DNA of 64,000 nt from JAEYXS01 sp943367715 (GTDB taxonomy: Bacteria; Verrucomicrobiota; Verrucomicrobiia; Limisphaerales; JAEYXS01): NCBI GenBank assembly GCA_943367715.1, contig CALRJY020000001.1, forward strand, positions 1 through 64,000, in the 5' to 3' direction. Each line of letters starts with the position of its first letter. Position 1 is the first letter of the stretch. The position numbers were made by a program, and so were the translations under genes. Below the pieces are notes generated by a model. It had not been told where the DNA came from and ran no database searches. It was given only the letters and a program-made list of their open reading frames with translations. This document shows positions 41,319-51,384 of the stretch, piece after piece.

Positions 41319-44237
41319 ATGAATTTTGAGATGATTATGAAGCTGTTTACTAAAGCTTTGATGGTGGCGGGACTATTAGGCGGGGCGCTCAGCGGGTTGG
41401 CGCTGGATCCGAATGTGAAGGAGAAGGGGCACTATCTCACGCCGGAGGAGAGCAAGGCGACGATGACGTTGCCACCGGGGTATCAGATCGAGCTGTTCGC
41501 CTCGGAGAAGGATTTTCCGATCTTGAATCCGGTGGCGATGCAGTGGGACAAGCAGGGGCGCTTGTGGGTGGCCAACTCGCCGAACTATCCGCACATCAAG
41601 CCGGATGAGAAGTACAAGGATTCCATCGTGATCCTAGAAGACAAGGACAAGGATGGGAAGGCGGATTCTTACACGGTCTTCGCCGATAACCTGTATGTGC
41701 CGATGGGTTTTCTGCCGGGTGACGGGGGCGTGTATGTTTCCGCGGAGCCGAATCTCATCTTCCTGAAAGATACGGATGGTGACGGCAAGGCGGATGTGCG
41801 GAAGACGATCTTGCACGGGTTCGGTTCGGAGGACAGTCATCATGCGATCCATTCGTTGCAATGGGCGCCGGATGGTTCTTTCTACATGGCGGAGGGAACG
41901 TTTCTGGTGACGAATGTGGAGACGCCTTGGGGACCGAAGCGGGTACATGATTCCTCGGTCATTCGCGTGAAGCCGGGGCGGCATCAGGTGGATTTGTTCG
42001 GCAATTACGGGTGGTCGAATCCGTGGGGCATTGTGTTCGACAAGTGGGGACATCCCATCTTGCTGGATGCTTCGCCGGGGCAGAATTATTACCTGCCGCA
42101 TCTGATGAGCAAATTCGCCTTGGATGACATCGCGGACACGCTGGAGCATCATGGGAAGGTGAAGGATGACCGGTTGAGCTTTTTCAAAAAGGGGCGGCCG
42201 AACTCGGGTGCGGAATTCGTGAGCAGCCATCATTTCCCGCCGGAAGCACAGGGGACTTATCTGAACGGACAGTGCATCGGGTTTCATGGCATCCGCTGGA
42301 TCACGGTGGAGGAGAACGGTTCGGGACTGGTGACCACAAAAACGAATGACCTGGTGCAGGCGCGGGACACAAATTTCCGGCCGATTGCGTTGCAGTTCGG
42401 TCCGGATGGCGCGCTGTATGTGTGTGACTTCTACAATAACGTCATCGGCCACATGCAATATACCTTCCGCGATGAGCGGCGCGGGTATTCGCACGGGCGT
42501 ATCTGGCGCATCACCTACAAGGATCGTCCGCTCTCGAAGCCGGTGGCGATCGTGGGTGAGCCGGTGGAGACGTTGCTGAATCTGTTGAAGGATCCGATCC
42601 TGCGCACGAAGTATCATGCGCGGCGGGAATTGCAGGAGCGCCCGGCGAAGGACGTATTGCCCGCCGTAGCGAAGTGGGTGAGAAACCTGGACGCGAAGCA
42701 TCCGGATTATGATCTGCACCGGATGGAGGCGTTCTGGATCTATCAAGGGCATGACCAGCCGGATTTCAAATTGCTGGAGCAGTTGCTGGAGGCGAAGGAA
42801 TCGAACATCCGAGCCTCGGCGACGATGGCGATGCGTTTCGAGCTGTACCAGATGCCGGACGCGATGAAGCATCTGCGCAAGCTCATCTTCGATCCGAACA
42901 TGCGCGTGCGGCTGGAAGCGGTGAATGCCTTGAGCTGCATGGATTCGACCGAAGCGGCGGCGCTCATCGTGAAGGCTTCCGAGATGCCGATGGACCTGGG
43001 TCTCGCCTACGCGATGGGGCGCAGCTTGAATTATCTCAAGCGCTTCGGGCCGATCCCGGGATATGACGACAGCATCTTTGCCGTGAGCAAGCTGAGTGAT
43101 GCAGACCTCGCCGCCAGCGTGACGAACAAGTGGTCGGAACTGGCGGGCTTCGAGGCGCTCTCGCGCAATACTGTTAAAGCGGAGGTGCACAACAGCATCA
43201 TCGAGCGGTTTCAAAAGGAATGGAATACGAGCCGGGCCTCGGTGCTGTTCCAGGTGGCGGACCAGTTGAAACGACTGGGCAAGCCAGATGTGAGCGGCAT
43301 CACGCGGCGGGTGGCGTCACTGGCCGTGGCGGATTCCGTGCAGGGCCAGACGGCATTCACCACTTACCTGAAACGGGACGCGCTGCAGACGGATGGAGAC
43401 CTGCGCCGGGCTTCCTACGCGGGCTTGTTGAACGCGAACGCGGACAAACCGCAGGAGACGATCAAGCTGGCGGAATCGCTCAAGGAAGTGGATGCGCTGA
43501 TGGCGGGGGCGGCGCTCATCACGGACACAGGCTCGCAAACGAAGCTGTATCCGACGTTGCTGAACTACATCAAGATGCAGCCGGGCATCACCTCGGAAGC
43601 GGTGCGTGATGCGATGAAGGGGGCGTTGCGCGTGGCGGCCAAGCGCGCGGAGATATTCGCAACGCTGGCGGAGATGGCAGAGAAGGGCGGCTACGTGAAG
43701 CGGCGCGGAGCGATCAGCGCGATGCAGAGCGTGGCGTTCAAGGATTGGCCGAAGGGTTATGACCAGTATGCGGGGCGCTTGAAGATCTCGGGCGAGAAGC
43801 TGCGGCTCGGCGGCGAGATTTTCCGTCGCGAGAATTTCTGCGGGCAATGTCACATGGGCAGCGGTGAAGGTGTCCCGGGTGCGTTCCCGCCCCTTCAGGC
43901 GAATCAATGGGTGGAGAGCGATCCAGAGCGGATGATCAAGGTGGCCATGCATGGGCTCGAAGGACCGCTGGAGGTGCATGGCATCGGCTATGATGCGGCG
44001 ATGCCACCGATGGGCGGCCTCTTGAACGATGAAGAGATGGCGGCGGTGCTGACGTTTGTGCGCACGTCCTGGGATAATACCGGCAGCGAGATCACGGCGG
44101 AGCAAGTGGCGAAGGTGCGGGCGAAGTATCCCGACCGGGCGGCGCTGTGGCAGGTGGAAGAGATCGTGAAGGAGCATCCGATCGATGGGTGGACGCCGCC
44201 GAAGGCGGGACCGAAAAAGAAAAGTGAGTTTGAGTGA
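41319..44237 (+). CDS. giant secreted membrane-bound-dehydrogenase-type protein with C-terminal cytochrome c
   Basis: The ATG at 41319 with GGGGAG upstream gives 972 residues. Domains in order: signal peptide (~1-28), a beta-propeller sugar/alcohol dehydrogenase-like region (about 50-440; LWVANSPNYPHI, VYVSAEPNLIFLKDTDGDGKADV, GWSNPWGIVFDKWGHP, GPDGALYVCDFYNN), HEAT repeats (~460-830), and a cytochrome c with FCGQCHMGS (CxxCH near residue 848) and a methionine-rich AMPPMGG (distal ligand). It probably oxidises a sugar or alcohol in the periplasm and passes electrons to heme. Confidence 0.9.
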   Translation: MNFEMIMKLFTKALMVAGLLGGALSGLALDPNVKEKGHYLTPEESKATMTLPPGYQIELFASEKDFPILNPVAMQWDKQGRLWVANSPNYPHIKPDEKYKDSIVILEDKDKDGKADSYTVFADNLYVPMGFLPGDGGVYVSAEPNLIFLKDTDGDGKADVRKTILHGFGSEDSHHAIHSLQWAPDGSFYMAEGTFLVTNVETPWGPKRVHDSSVIRVKPGRHQVDLFGNYGWSNPWGIVFDKWGHPILLDASPGQNYYLPHLMSKFALDDIADTLEHHGKVKDDRLSFFKKGRPNSGAEFVSSHHFPPEAQGTYLNGQCIGFHGIRWITVEENGSGLVTTKTNDLVQARDTNFRPIALQFGPDGALYVCDFYNNVIGHMQYTFRDERRGYSHGRIWRITYKDRPLSKPVAIVGEPVETLLNLLKDPILRTKYHARRELQERPAKDVLPAVAKWVRNLDAKHPDYDLHRMEAFWIYQGHDQPDFKLLEQLLEAKESNIRASATMAMRFELYQMPDAMKHLRKLIFDPNMRVRLEAVNALSCMDSTEAAALIVKASEMPMDLGLAYAMGRSLNYLKRFGPIPGYDDSIFAVSKLSDADLAASVTNKWSELAGFEALSRNTVKAEVHNSIIERFQKEWNTSRASVLFQVADQLKRLGKPDVSGITRRVASLAVADSVQGQTAFTTYLKRDALQTDGDLRRASYAGLLNANADKPQETIKLAESLKEVDALMAGAALITDTGSQTKLYPTLLNYIKMQPGITSEAVRDAMKGALRVAAKRAEIFATLAEMAEKGGYVKRRGAISAMQSVAFKDWPKGYDQYAGRLKISGEKLRLGGEIFRRENFCGQCHMGSGEGVPGAFPPLQANQWVESDPERMIKVAMHGLEGPLEVHGIGYDAAMPPMGGLLNDEEMAAVLTFVRTSWDNTGSEITAEQVAKVRAKYPDRAALWQVEEIVKEHPIDGWTPPKAGPKKKSEFE

Positions 44238-44245
44238 GAAAATGA

Positions 44246-44277
44246 CCGCCGTGATCGAAAGATTACGGCGGTTTTTT
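44246..44277 (+). terminator. rho-independent terminator after the giant dehydrogenase gene
   Basis: CCGCCGT-GATCGAAAGATT-ACGGCGG followed by six T residues. The stem has seven G/C-rich pairs plus GATC/GATT partial extension. It lies eight bases after the stop codon of the 41319-44237 gene. Confidence 0.9.
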
Positions 44278-44313
44278 GTGAAGGAGTTTAAGGGGTAAAA
44301 GGAAGGAATCAGT

Positions 44314-44835
44314 ATGAGTTACGTGATGGTAGATGTGGAGTCGGATGGGCCGATACCGGGAGATTATTCGATGGTGTGTTTCGGAGCGGTTTTGGTAGCG
44401 GGTGATTTATCGCAGACGTTTTATGGACAGTTGAAGCCGATCTCGGAGAAGTGGATTCCGGACGCGCTGGCGGTGTCGGGTTTTAGCAGAGAACAGGCGA
44501 TGCAGTTTGCTGAACCAACGCAAGTAATGACGGATTTCCGTGGGTGGTTGAAGGCGAATTCAAAGGGGAAGCCGATGTTCATCGCGGACAACAACGGTTT
44601 CGACTGGCAGTTCATCAACTGGTATTTCCACCATTTCCTGGGGGAGAATCCGTTCGGATTTTCTTCAACGAACCTGGGTTCGCTTTACAAGGGCATGCAG
44701 AAGGATGTGTTCCAGAATTTCAAGCATCTGCGGAAGACGGCGCACACGCATCATCCGGTAGATGATGCGAAGGGGAACGCGGAGGCGTTGTGGCACTTGA
44801 AAACAGAACTGGGGCTGAAGATCCCGCTGGATTGA
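44314..44835 (+). CDS. DEDDh 3'-5' exonuclease (DNA polymerase III epsilon-like)
   Basis: At 173 residues it is a free-standing exonuclease domain. VMVDVESDGPI gives D7 and E9, NNGFDWQFINW gives the third acidic residue, and HTHHPVDDAKGNAEALWH contains the His and last Asp of DEDDh. It would trim DNA or RNA from 3' ends. AAGGAA precedes the ATG at good distance. Confidence 0.88.
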   Translation: MSYVMVDVESDGPIPGDYSMVCFGAVLVAGDLSQTFYGQLKPISEKWIPDALAVSGFSREQAMQFAEPTQVMTDFRGWLKANSKGKPMFIADNNGFDWQFINWYFHHFLGENPFGFSSTNLGSLYKGMQKDVFQNFKHLRKTAHTHHPVDDAKGNAEALWHLKTELGLKIPLD

Positions 44836-44960
44836 GGATGAAAAGAAAAGCGTTTCATTGTGCTCGTACTGCGATAGGGTGATCCCGACCAAAGGATGGG
44901 GCAGCGTTCTTGCGCACGACATGAGACCACTGCCCGGCCTTGATCTGAATGATTTGAAGT

Positions 44961-47168
44961 ATGACGTCTTTCCTTCAGAAACTGGATGCCAAGCTGTTCC
45001 TGTTGGTACTGCTGCCGATTTTGCCGGCGTTGGGGATGATCTTCTACACCAACTTTGAGCAACGGAATCTCGGGGCAATGCAGGTGAAACAGGATGCGAT
45101 GCAGGCGGCGGAATTGGGGGCGGCCAGTCAGGATGCGCTGATCGAGGGGATCCGCCAGTTGCAATCTTCTTTGGGCCAGTTGCAGCTTTATCAAGGCCCG
45201 AACCGGGCTTTTTTCCGCCAGAATTTCACCAACATTGTCCGGCTTTATCCCTATTATGCGAATTACGGGCTCATCGGGACCGATGGGGATGTATATGCCT
45301 CTGCCTTGCCCTACCAGAATACGGTCAACTTGGGGGATCAGACATTTTTTCAGCAGGTGATCAAGAGCCGTAATTTCGCCGTCGGTGATTATCAGATCGA
45401 GCCGGCTACGGAAACGCCCTGCATTTATTTTGGTTATCCGATTCAAAATGCCGAGGGTGAAGTGGTGCGCGTGCTTTTCGCCGCGTTGAAGCTGGAGGAA
45501 ATGAACCGGAGCCTGAGCCGTGTCATTCTTCCGCCAGAAGCCGTGATCACCGTGCTAGACCGGAATGGGAGGGTGCTGGCGAGCAGCCTGGCTTCGGTCA
45601 AACGGGGGGAGAAATTCAACTTGGATAGTTCGGAACTCGAAACGCTCCGTGAGAATGAACGGGGAACTTTGGAAAAAAAAGGAGGCGACCAGAAAAGCAG
45701 ATTGTATGCTTATGTGCTCGCCGGTTATGGCAAGGCGGCGGGAAATTATGTGGTGGTTGAGATCCCCAAGGAGATCGCCTACGCCGCCGCCAATCATATC
45801 TTGCTGCGTAATCTTTTCTTTTTGGGATTGATACTCATGCTGGCCTTTTTTGCGGCCCGGGAGTATGCGCGGCACTTCATCATCAGGCCGGTGGACGCGC
45901 TGGTGCGGGCCTCCAAGCAGATCACGGACGGCAATCTGGCCGCACGCAGCGGCGTTCCGGAAGGTGCGGGACAGTTGAACCAACTGGCATCATCGTTCGA
46001 TGAGATGGCGGGAACGCTGCAACAGCGGCGGGCTGAGTTGGAACAGGCGGAGGCCAAGTTCCGCATCCTGGTGGAGCAATCGCTGGTGGGCATTTACGTG
46101 ATCCAAGGGGACCGGTTCACGTATGTGAATCCGAAGCTGGCGGAGATCGCCGGATTTACGGCGCAGGAGATGGTGGGCCAACCGGTGCTGGACTATATCG
46201 CATCCGAATCGAAAAGTAAGGTGGGGGAGAACATCCAGAAACGGATAGATGGCACGATCCACAGCGCCCATTACATGCTGGCCATGCAACGAAAAGATGG
46301 TGGCATCGTGCAGGCTGAAGTGCATGGGGCGCGCACGGAGTATGGTGGACGCCCGGCGATCATCGGCACACTGCTGGATATCACGGATCGTGTCCGGGCC
46401 GAGGCGGAGATTCATCGGCTCAATGCAGAGCTGGAGCAACGGGTGGTGGAGCGGACGGCGCAATTGGAAGCGGCGAACAAGGAGTTGGAAGCGTTCAGCT
46501 ATTCGGTATCACACGATCTGCGGGCGCCGTTGCGGCACATCAATGGTTACGTGGAGATGCTGAAAGAGGACGCTGGTCCCAGCCTGAATACCGAATGCCT
46601 CGGCTACCTGGATGTGTTGTCACAATCGACCAAGCAGATGGGACAGCTCATCGATGATCTGCTGGCGTTCTCCAAGATGAGCCGGACGGGGATGAAACGG
46701 CAGCAGGTGAATTTTGAAGAGATGGTGCGGGACACCCGCAACCGGCTGGAGCGGGATATCGAAGGCCGGAATGTGGTGTGGAAGCAAGGCGACCTGCCGG
46801 TGATAGAAGGGGATGCCGCGATGTTCCGCCAGGTATGGGTGAACCTGCTCTCCAATGCCGTGAAGTACACCCGGCCACGTGATCCGGCGGAGATCGAGAT
46901 CGGCTGCGCGAAGGAGACGAGTAACGAAGCGGTGTTCTACGTGCGCGATAATGGCGTGGGCTTCGACATGCAGTATGTGCAGAAGCTCTTTGGCGTGTTT
47001 CAGCGATTACATCGGGCGAATGAATTTGAAGGCACGGGCATCGGGCTGGCGATCGTTCAGCGCATCATCCTGCGGCATGGCGGGCGCATCTGGGTGGATG
47101 CGAAATTGAATGAAGGGGCGACGTTCTATTTTTCCCTGCCGAAGCTGATGAGTCCGCTGCCAGAGTGA
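44961..47168 (+). CDS. membrane sensor histidine kinase (dCache-HAMP-PAS-HisKA-HATPase)
   Basis: The 735-residue kinase has membrane spans at about 12-30 and 282-303 bounding a dCache-type periplasmic sensor (PYYANYGLIGTDGDVYAS; CIYFGYPIQNAEGEVV). Then HAMP (~305-360), a PAS domain (~365-475, FTYVNPKLAEIAGFTAQEMVG) and a coiled-coil to the HisKA with phospho-acceptor H518 in SYSVSHDLRAPLRHI. ATP-binding boxes are NLLSNAVKY (N), DNGVGF (G1) and GTGIGLAIV (G2). No response regulator gene is in the window. Confidence 0.94.
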   Translation: MTSFLQKLDAKLFLLVLLPILPALGMIFYTNFEQRNLGAMQVKQDAMQAAELGAASQDALIEGIRQLQSSLGQLQLYQGPNRAFFRQNFTNIVRLYPYYANYGLIGTDGDVYASALPYQNTVNLGDQTFFQQVIKSRNFAVGDYQIEPATETPCIYFGYPIQNAEGEVVRVLFAALKLEEMNRSLSRVILPPEAVITVLDRNGRVLASSLASVKRGEKFNLDSSELETLRENERGTLEKKGGDQKSRLYAYVLAGYGKAAGNYVVVEIPKEIAYAAANHILLRNLFFLGLILMLAFFAAREYARHFIIRPVDALVRASKQITDGNLAARSGVPEGAGQLNQLASSFDEMAGTLQQRRAELEQAEAKFRILVEQSLVGIYVIQGDRFTYVNPKLAEIAGFTAQEMVGQPVLDYIASESKSKVGENIQKRIDGTIHSAHYMLAMQRKDGGIVQAEVHGARTEYGGRPAIIGTLLDITDRVRAEAEIHRLNAELEQRVVERTAQLEAANKELEAFSYSVSHDLRAPLRHINGYVEMLKEDAGPSLNTECLGYLDVLSQSTKQMGQLIDDLLAFSKMSRTGMKRQQVNFEEMVRDTRNRLERDIEGRNVVWKQGDLPVIEGDAAMFRQVWVNLLSNAVKYTRPRDPAEIEIGCAKETSNEAVFYVRDNGVGFDMQYVQKLFGVFQRLHRANEFEGTGIGLAIVQRIILRHGGRIWVDAKLNEGATFYFSLPKLMSPLPE

Positions 47169-47250
47169 AACCGGGGCGATGAAACGGCTTTTCCTTGAAG
47201 TTAGCAGAGCTTCAGCCCACGCTCACCGCATCCAAAGAACTCCAAAAAGC

Positions 47251-48348
47251 ATGAGCGCGCAAAATCCCTCTCCCGATTTTAACTCCCTGAACCGCCGTTC
47301 ATTTCTCGCTGCAGCGGGAGCCCTGATGGCCGGTGCCGCGGCAACCGCTTATGGGCAGACCGCACGTGATTGGACGGGCGTGATCCCGACGCGTTATCCA
47401 GACCCTGATATTATCTCACTCGATCCGCGCTTCGGTAAATACAAGCTGGGCAATACGCCGATCCAGCGCCTCTATCATAATCCCAACATGCTCTGGGCGG
47501 AAGGGCCGGCGTGGAATGCGGTGGGGAAATATCTGCTTTGGAGCGACATTCCGAACGATATCCAGTACCGGTGGATCGAGGATGACGGACGCACAACGGT
47601 GTTCCGGAATCCGGCGGGCAACAGCAATGGCAATACGTTCGACTTCGAGGGCCGCCAGATCTCCTGCCAGCACGGCACGCGCAAGGTGGTGCGCTATGAG
47701 CACGATGGCTCGGTGACGGTGCTGGCGGAGAGTTTCAATGGCAAACCTTTCAACGCGCCGAACGACGTGGTAGTGCATCCGGATGGCGGCATCTGGTTCA
47801 CGGACCCGGGCTATGGCAGCATGATGAATTACGAGGGGAACAAGGGGAAACTGGAGTTGAAGGAAGCGGTGTATCATATTGACCCCAAGACAAAAAAAAT
47901 CACGCTGGTGACGGATGATGTGGAGAAGCCGAACGGCCTCTGCTTCTCGCCAGATTACAAGAAGCTGTATGTGGCGGATACGGGCGGGCCAAAGAACATC
48001 AAGGTGTGGGATGTCGTCGACCAGACGAAGCTTAAGGGTGGGAAGGAGTTCGCGAACATGAAGCTCAAGACCGAGCGTGATGGCAAATCCGTGGAGCTAA
48101 GCGGCGGGGCGGACGGCATACGCTGTGATGTGGATGGGAATGTTTGGGCTGCTGCCGGATGGGCCGGAGCCGGGTATGACGGTGTGCATGTGTTTGCGCC
48201 TGATGGCAAACGCATCGGCCAGATTTTATTGCCTGAAATCTGTGCGAACCTTTGCTTCGGCGGCAAGAAACGGAACCGACTTTTCATGTTGGGGAGCACT
48301 TCGGTCTATGCGGTGTACGTGGAGACGCAGGGGGCGCATATCACTTAA
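47251..48348 (+). CDS. Tat-exported SMP-30/gluconolactonase-family protein
   Basis: From the ATG at 47251 (365 residues) the N-terminus has a Tat signal, LNRRSFLAAAGALMAGAAATA. The upstream ATG at 47179 has a better ribosome site (GGGGCG) and may be the true start with a 24-residue extension. The six-bladed propeller shows FFEGPAWN-type LWAEGPAWNAVGKYLLWSDI, NAPNDVVVHPDGGIWFTDPGYG and PNGLCFSPDYKKLYVADTGG (metal-site residues). It would hydrolyse sugar lactones in the periplasm. It ends six bases before the Gly-Gly protein gene. Confidence 0.9.
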   Translation: MSAQNPSPDFNSLNRRSFLAAAGALMAGAAATAYGQTARDWTGVIPTRYPDPDIISLDPRFGKYKLGNTPIQRLYHNPNMLWAEGPAWNAVGKYLLWSDIPNDIQYRWIEDDGRTTVFRNPAGNSNGNTFDFEGRQISCQHGTRKVVRYEHDGSVTVLAESFNGKPFNAPNDVVVHPDGGIWFTDPGYGSMMNYEGNKGKLELKEAVYHIDPKTKKITLVTDDVEKPNGLCFSPDYKKLYVADTGGPKNIKVWDVVDQTKLKGGKEFANMKLKTERDGKSVELSGGADGIRCDVDGNVWAAAGWAGAGYDGVHVFAPDGKRIGQILLPEICANLCFGGKKRNRLFMLGSTSVYAVYVETQGAHIT

Positions 48349-48354
48349 CCAGAT

Positions 48355-48750
48355 ATGGCAGCTACCCTGACCATCAAAGACGAGACGGCCAGCGGCCAGA
48401 CGGTGAAGATCTTCACGCTGGACTGCCTCTCGGAGCGTATGACGGTCCGGGAATTGGTGCGGGCGCGCATTTACCAGGAGGTGCTGGATCACAACCAAAA
48501 TGCGCCCGAGTTTTTCAACGGATTAGTGGCTCCGACCGAAGCGGAGCGGGTCTTGAACGGTTACCGGCTGAAGGCCTGGCGCAAGATCGACTGGCAGGAA
48601 CAATTTGATCGCGCCCAGGAAGCTTTTGGGCGCAACGGATTCTTTGTGCTCATCGATGACCGGCAGGCGGAATCGCTGGATGAAGAGTTTTTGGTGAAAG
48701 TGGATACGGAGGTCAGTTTTGTCAGGCTGGTGCAGTTGGTGGGCGGTTGA
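48355..48750 (+). CDS. ubiquitin-like/MoaD-like beta-grasp protein with C-terminal Gly-Gly
   Basis: I do not know a named family for this 131-residue protein. Visible: an N-terminal beta-hairpin ATLTIKDETASGQTVKIFTLD, then helix TVRELVRARIYQEVLDHN, an ~35-residue insertion, a second helix, and a final strand run FFVLIDDRQAESLDEEFLVKVDTEVSFVRLVQLVGG split into strands, ending exactly in Gly-Gly before TGA. The tail parallels MoaD/ThiS (D-x-V-x-F-x-x-x-V-x-GG), whose GG is thiocarboxylated. It precedes a DUF4132 gene by 74 bases on the same strand. Confidence 0.7.
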   Translation: MAATLTIKDETASGQTVKIFTLDCLSERMTVRELVRARIYQEVLDHNQNAPEFFNGLVAPTEAERVLNGYRLKAWRKIDWQEQFDRAQEAFGRNGFFVLIDDRQAESLDEEFLVKVDTEVSFVRLVQLVGG

Positions 48751-48824
48751 GGTGGTGAGATTGTTTTGAGGGGAACGAACAGGGGCAATGAGACCGGTTG
48801 GGAATCAAGAAATAAGGAGGCAAA

Positions 48825-51377
48825 ATGAAATCGGCGGGGCAAACCATCGGGCCGGATGAATTCATATTGGCGGTGGATACTTTGTTGCCGGAACGGCAAC
48901 GAGAGTTGAGCGAACTGCTGACGGAGGCGGCTCAACGGGGCGAGACCAACCTGAAACCCACGCAGTTGGAAGCCGGCAAACCGTTGCTGGCGCAGCATAA
49001 GGGCGATCCCATGCCGTTGCTGCTGGCGGCCCTGCACCGGTTGCTCTGGCTTTGCCTGCGCGGCGAACCGTTGCGAGCCAACTTGCGCGAGATCGACACT
49101 CATACAAATGCAAACGTAGCCTTGATGCAGAAGCACGAGGTTTTGGAAACCGCCCTCAGCCAGTTGATTGGAAATCTTGCAGGCCGCAAGTTCACTTGCC
49201 AAGAGGCCGATCTGCTGCGGGTTATCGATCTGTTTTTGGCGGGAACGAAGAAGCAGGATGAACGCCCTTTGTTTGACCTGATGCAGACACCAGTGCCCGG
49301 TGTGCTGCCGTTCATGCTGGACGAATTGGAACAACGCTTTGCCCACACCGGTCTGCCCGCAAACTTCAAAGAACCGGTGAACCGTCTGCACGCCACGATG
49401 AAGGAATGGGAATTCTGGGCGGGTTACAAGAAGTCGGTGGCCCGATTGGAAGCCCTGCGGGCGGGAGCCTTATCTACGCCGGATGGTTCGCTGCCGGAGG
49501 CCGGCGAAGGCTGGGCCGATGCGTTGCGCGAGGATGTGCTGGCCATGAAAGCGGGCGAACGCAAAGCCTGGCTGGCTCTGCTGGCGAATGTGCCCAAAGC
49601 CACGCTCGCGAAACCGACCGCCAAATGGAAGAGCGCCGGGGTGGAGTTGCTGGATGCCATCGGTCACGAGGAGTTTGCTACCCGCACGGAGAACTGGTTT
49701 GCACTCGTGGGACTGCGGGTGCAGGGGAAAATCAGCGAGCGTAATTCACTGATCCTGCGTTCGTTGGTCTGGTATGCGAGCCTGTTGCGCGGGGAAGGAG
49801 TCTGCCGGGCGCTGGCCAATGTGGTGGAAGGCGGCTTGCGCAAGATCGCTGCCGGCAGCCTGTATGCGAGCAGCCTGTCCAAGGCTGCGATCAGCGCCTT
49901 GCAAGAGATGGAAGGAATGGAAGCGGTGGCGCAATTGTCCCGGCTCAAGCATCGCATCAAGAGTCCGTGGGGCCTGGAGGAAGTGCAGAAGGCTCTGACT
50001 GCGGCCATCGCCCGAACCGGTATCACGGAGGATGAACTGGAGGAGATTTCACTCCCGACTTTTGGCCTGGATCAAGCAGGGGTATTGTCCAAGTCCTTTG
50101 GTGGCATCGGCGTGGAGTTGGCCGTGGCCGGCACCCATGAGCTGGTATTGCGCTGGACCGACGCGAAAGGCAAGGCGCTGGCGAAAGAAACGCCGGCGTT
50201 GAAGCAGGATGCCGAATACAAATCTTTCAAACTGCTCGCCAAAGACATCGGCAAAGTCCTGGGCGCACAACGCGCGCGGCTGGAGCGGCTCTATCTCACC
50301 GGACGCAGTTGGCCGTATTCCATCTGGCAGAACCGTTATCTGGAGAATCCGCTGGTGGCTAACCAGGTGCGGCGGCTAGTCTGGTGGTTCACAGATGGCA
50401 AGCAGCGCGTGGCGGGAGTGTGGCACAAAGGGAAGATCGTTGATGTGAAAGGCCAGCCGCTGAATTGGCTCAAGGCGGATGCGAAGGTTTTTTTGTGGCA
50501 TCCGCTGGATGGCTCTGCCGCCGAGGTGATGGCATGGCGGGACCGTCTGGAAGCCCTGGCCATCACGCAACCATTCAAACAGGCCTATCGCGAGGTCTAT
50601 GTGCTGACGGATGCCGAACGGACGACGGGAACTTACTCCAACCGGTTCGCCGCTCACATTTTGCGACAGCATCAATTGAAAGCCCTGTGTGATCACCGGG
50701 GCTGGAAGTATGATTTTCTGGGCAAGTGGGATGGGGGCGATCGTTCAGGAGCAATGCTGTCGCTGCCTGCCTCTGATTTGCAAGTGCAGTTCTGGACGGA
50801 TTACGCGGGTGGCAACTACTCCGAGGCGGGTGTCGCACTGTATGTCAGCTCGGACCAGGTGCGCTTTCAATACAGCGCCCGGCATGTCCGCCAGTTGGAA
50901 AGTGTTCCGCCCTTGATCTTCAGCGAGGCCATGAGGGACGTGGATCTTTTCGTCAGCGTCAGCAGCATTGGCACGGACGAGACCTGGCAGGATACGGGAC
51001 AAACGACTCATCGTACGTATTGGCAGGAGTTTGTGACCGGGGCATTGAATGAAACGGCCCGCACGCGGCATCAAGTGCTGGCGCGGCTCATGCCCAAGCT
51101 GAAGATCGCCAGCCGGTGTTCCTTGGAGGAAAGGTTTCTGGTGGTACGCGGACAGTTGCATACCTACAAAATCCATCTGGGCAGCGGGAATATTTTTATC
51201 GAACCGGGCTCCCGCTATCTTTGCATCGTGCCGGATCGGGCGACCGCTGATGAAAAACTGGCACTGCCGTTCGAGGGGGATTCGATGTTATCAGTGATAT
51301 TGAGCAAGGCGTTCCTGCTGGCGGCTGATGATGAGATCAAGGACCAGACCGTCGTGAACCAGTTGAAAGTGGTTTAG
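48825..51377 (+). CDS. DUF4132-domain protein (MolR-like)
   Basis: The ATG has a perfect AAGGAGG upstream. The 850-residue cytoplasmic protein has an all-helical N-terminal half (~1-410) and a C-terminal DUF4132 region (~420-620) with SFGGIGVELAVAGTHELVLRWTD and AQRARLERLYLTGRSWPYSIW, followed by an ITQPFKQAYREVYVLTDAERTTGTYSNRFAAHILRQHQLKALC block and a final mixed domain. There is no WGR domain of the E. coli MolR type. Function of DUF4132 is not established. It sits between a Gly-Gly beta-grasp gene and a phosphatase-like gene. Confidence 0.88.
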   Translation: MKSAGQTIGPDEFILAVDTLLPERQRELSELLTEAAQRGETNLKPTQLEAGKPLLAQHKGDPMPLLLAALHRLLWLCLRGEPLRANLREIDTHTNANVALMQKHEVLETALSQLIGNLAGRKFTCQEADLLRVIDLFLAGTKKQDERPLFDLMQTPVPGVLPFMLDELEQRFAHTGLPANFKEPVNRLHATMKEWEFWAGYKKSVARLEALRAGALSTPDGSLPEAGEGWADALREDVLAMKAGERKAWLALLANVPKATLAKPTAKWKSAGVELLDAIGHEEFATRTENWFALVGLRVQGKISERNSLILRSLVWYASLLRGEGVCRALANVVEGGLRKIAAGSLYASSLSKAAISALQEMEGMEAVAQLSRLKHRIKSPWGLEEVQKALTAAIARTGITEDELEEISLPTFGLDQAGVLSKSFGGIGVELAVAGTHELVLRWTDAKGKALAKETPALKQDAEYKSFKLLAKDIGKVLGAQRARLERLYLTGRSWPYSIWQNRYLENPLVANQVRRLVWWFTDGKQRVAGVWHKGKIVDVKGQPLNWLKADAKVFLWHPLDGSAAEVMAWRDRLEALAITQPFKQAYREVYVLTDAERTTGTYSNRFAAHILRQHQLKALCDHRGWKYDFLGKWDGGDRSGAMLSLPASDLQVQFWTDYAGGNYSEAGVALYVSSDQVRFQYSARHVRQLESVPPLIFSEAMRDVDLFVSVSSIGTDETWQDTGQTTHRTYWQEFVTGALNETARTRHQVLARLMPKLKIASRCSLEERFLVVRGQLHTYKIHLGSGNIFIEPGSRYLCIVPDRATADEKLALPFEGDSMLSVILSKAFLLAADDEIKDQTVVNQLKVV

Positions 51378-51384
51378 GGACGAT

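Noticed and set aside
41634..43214. A 526-codon minus-strand frame opposite the giant dehydrogenase
   Set aside because: It is arginine/histidine/leucine-rich and mirrors the codon bias of the real plus-strand gene, which has clear domains.
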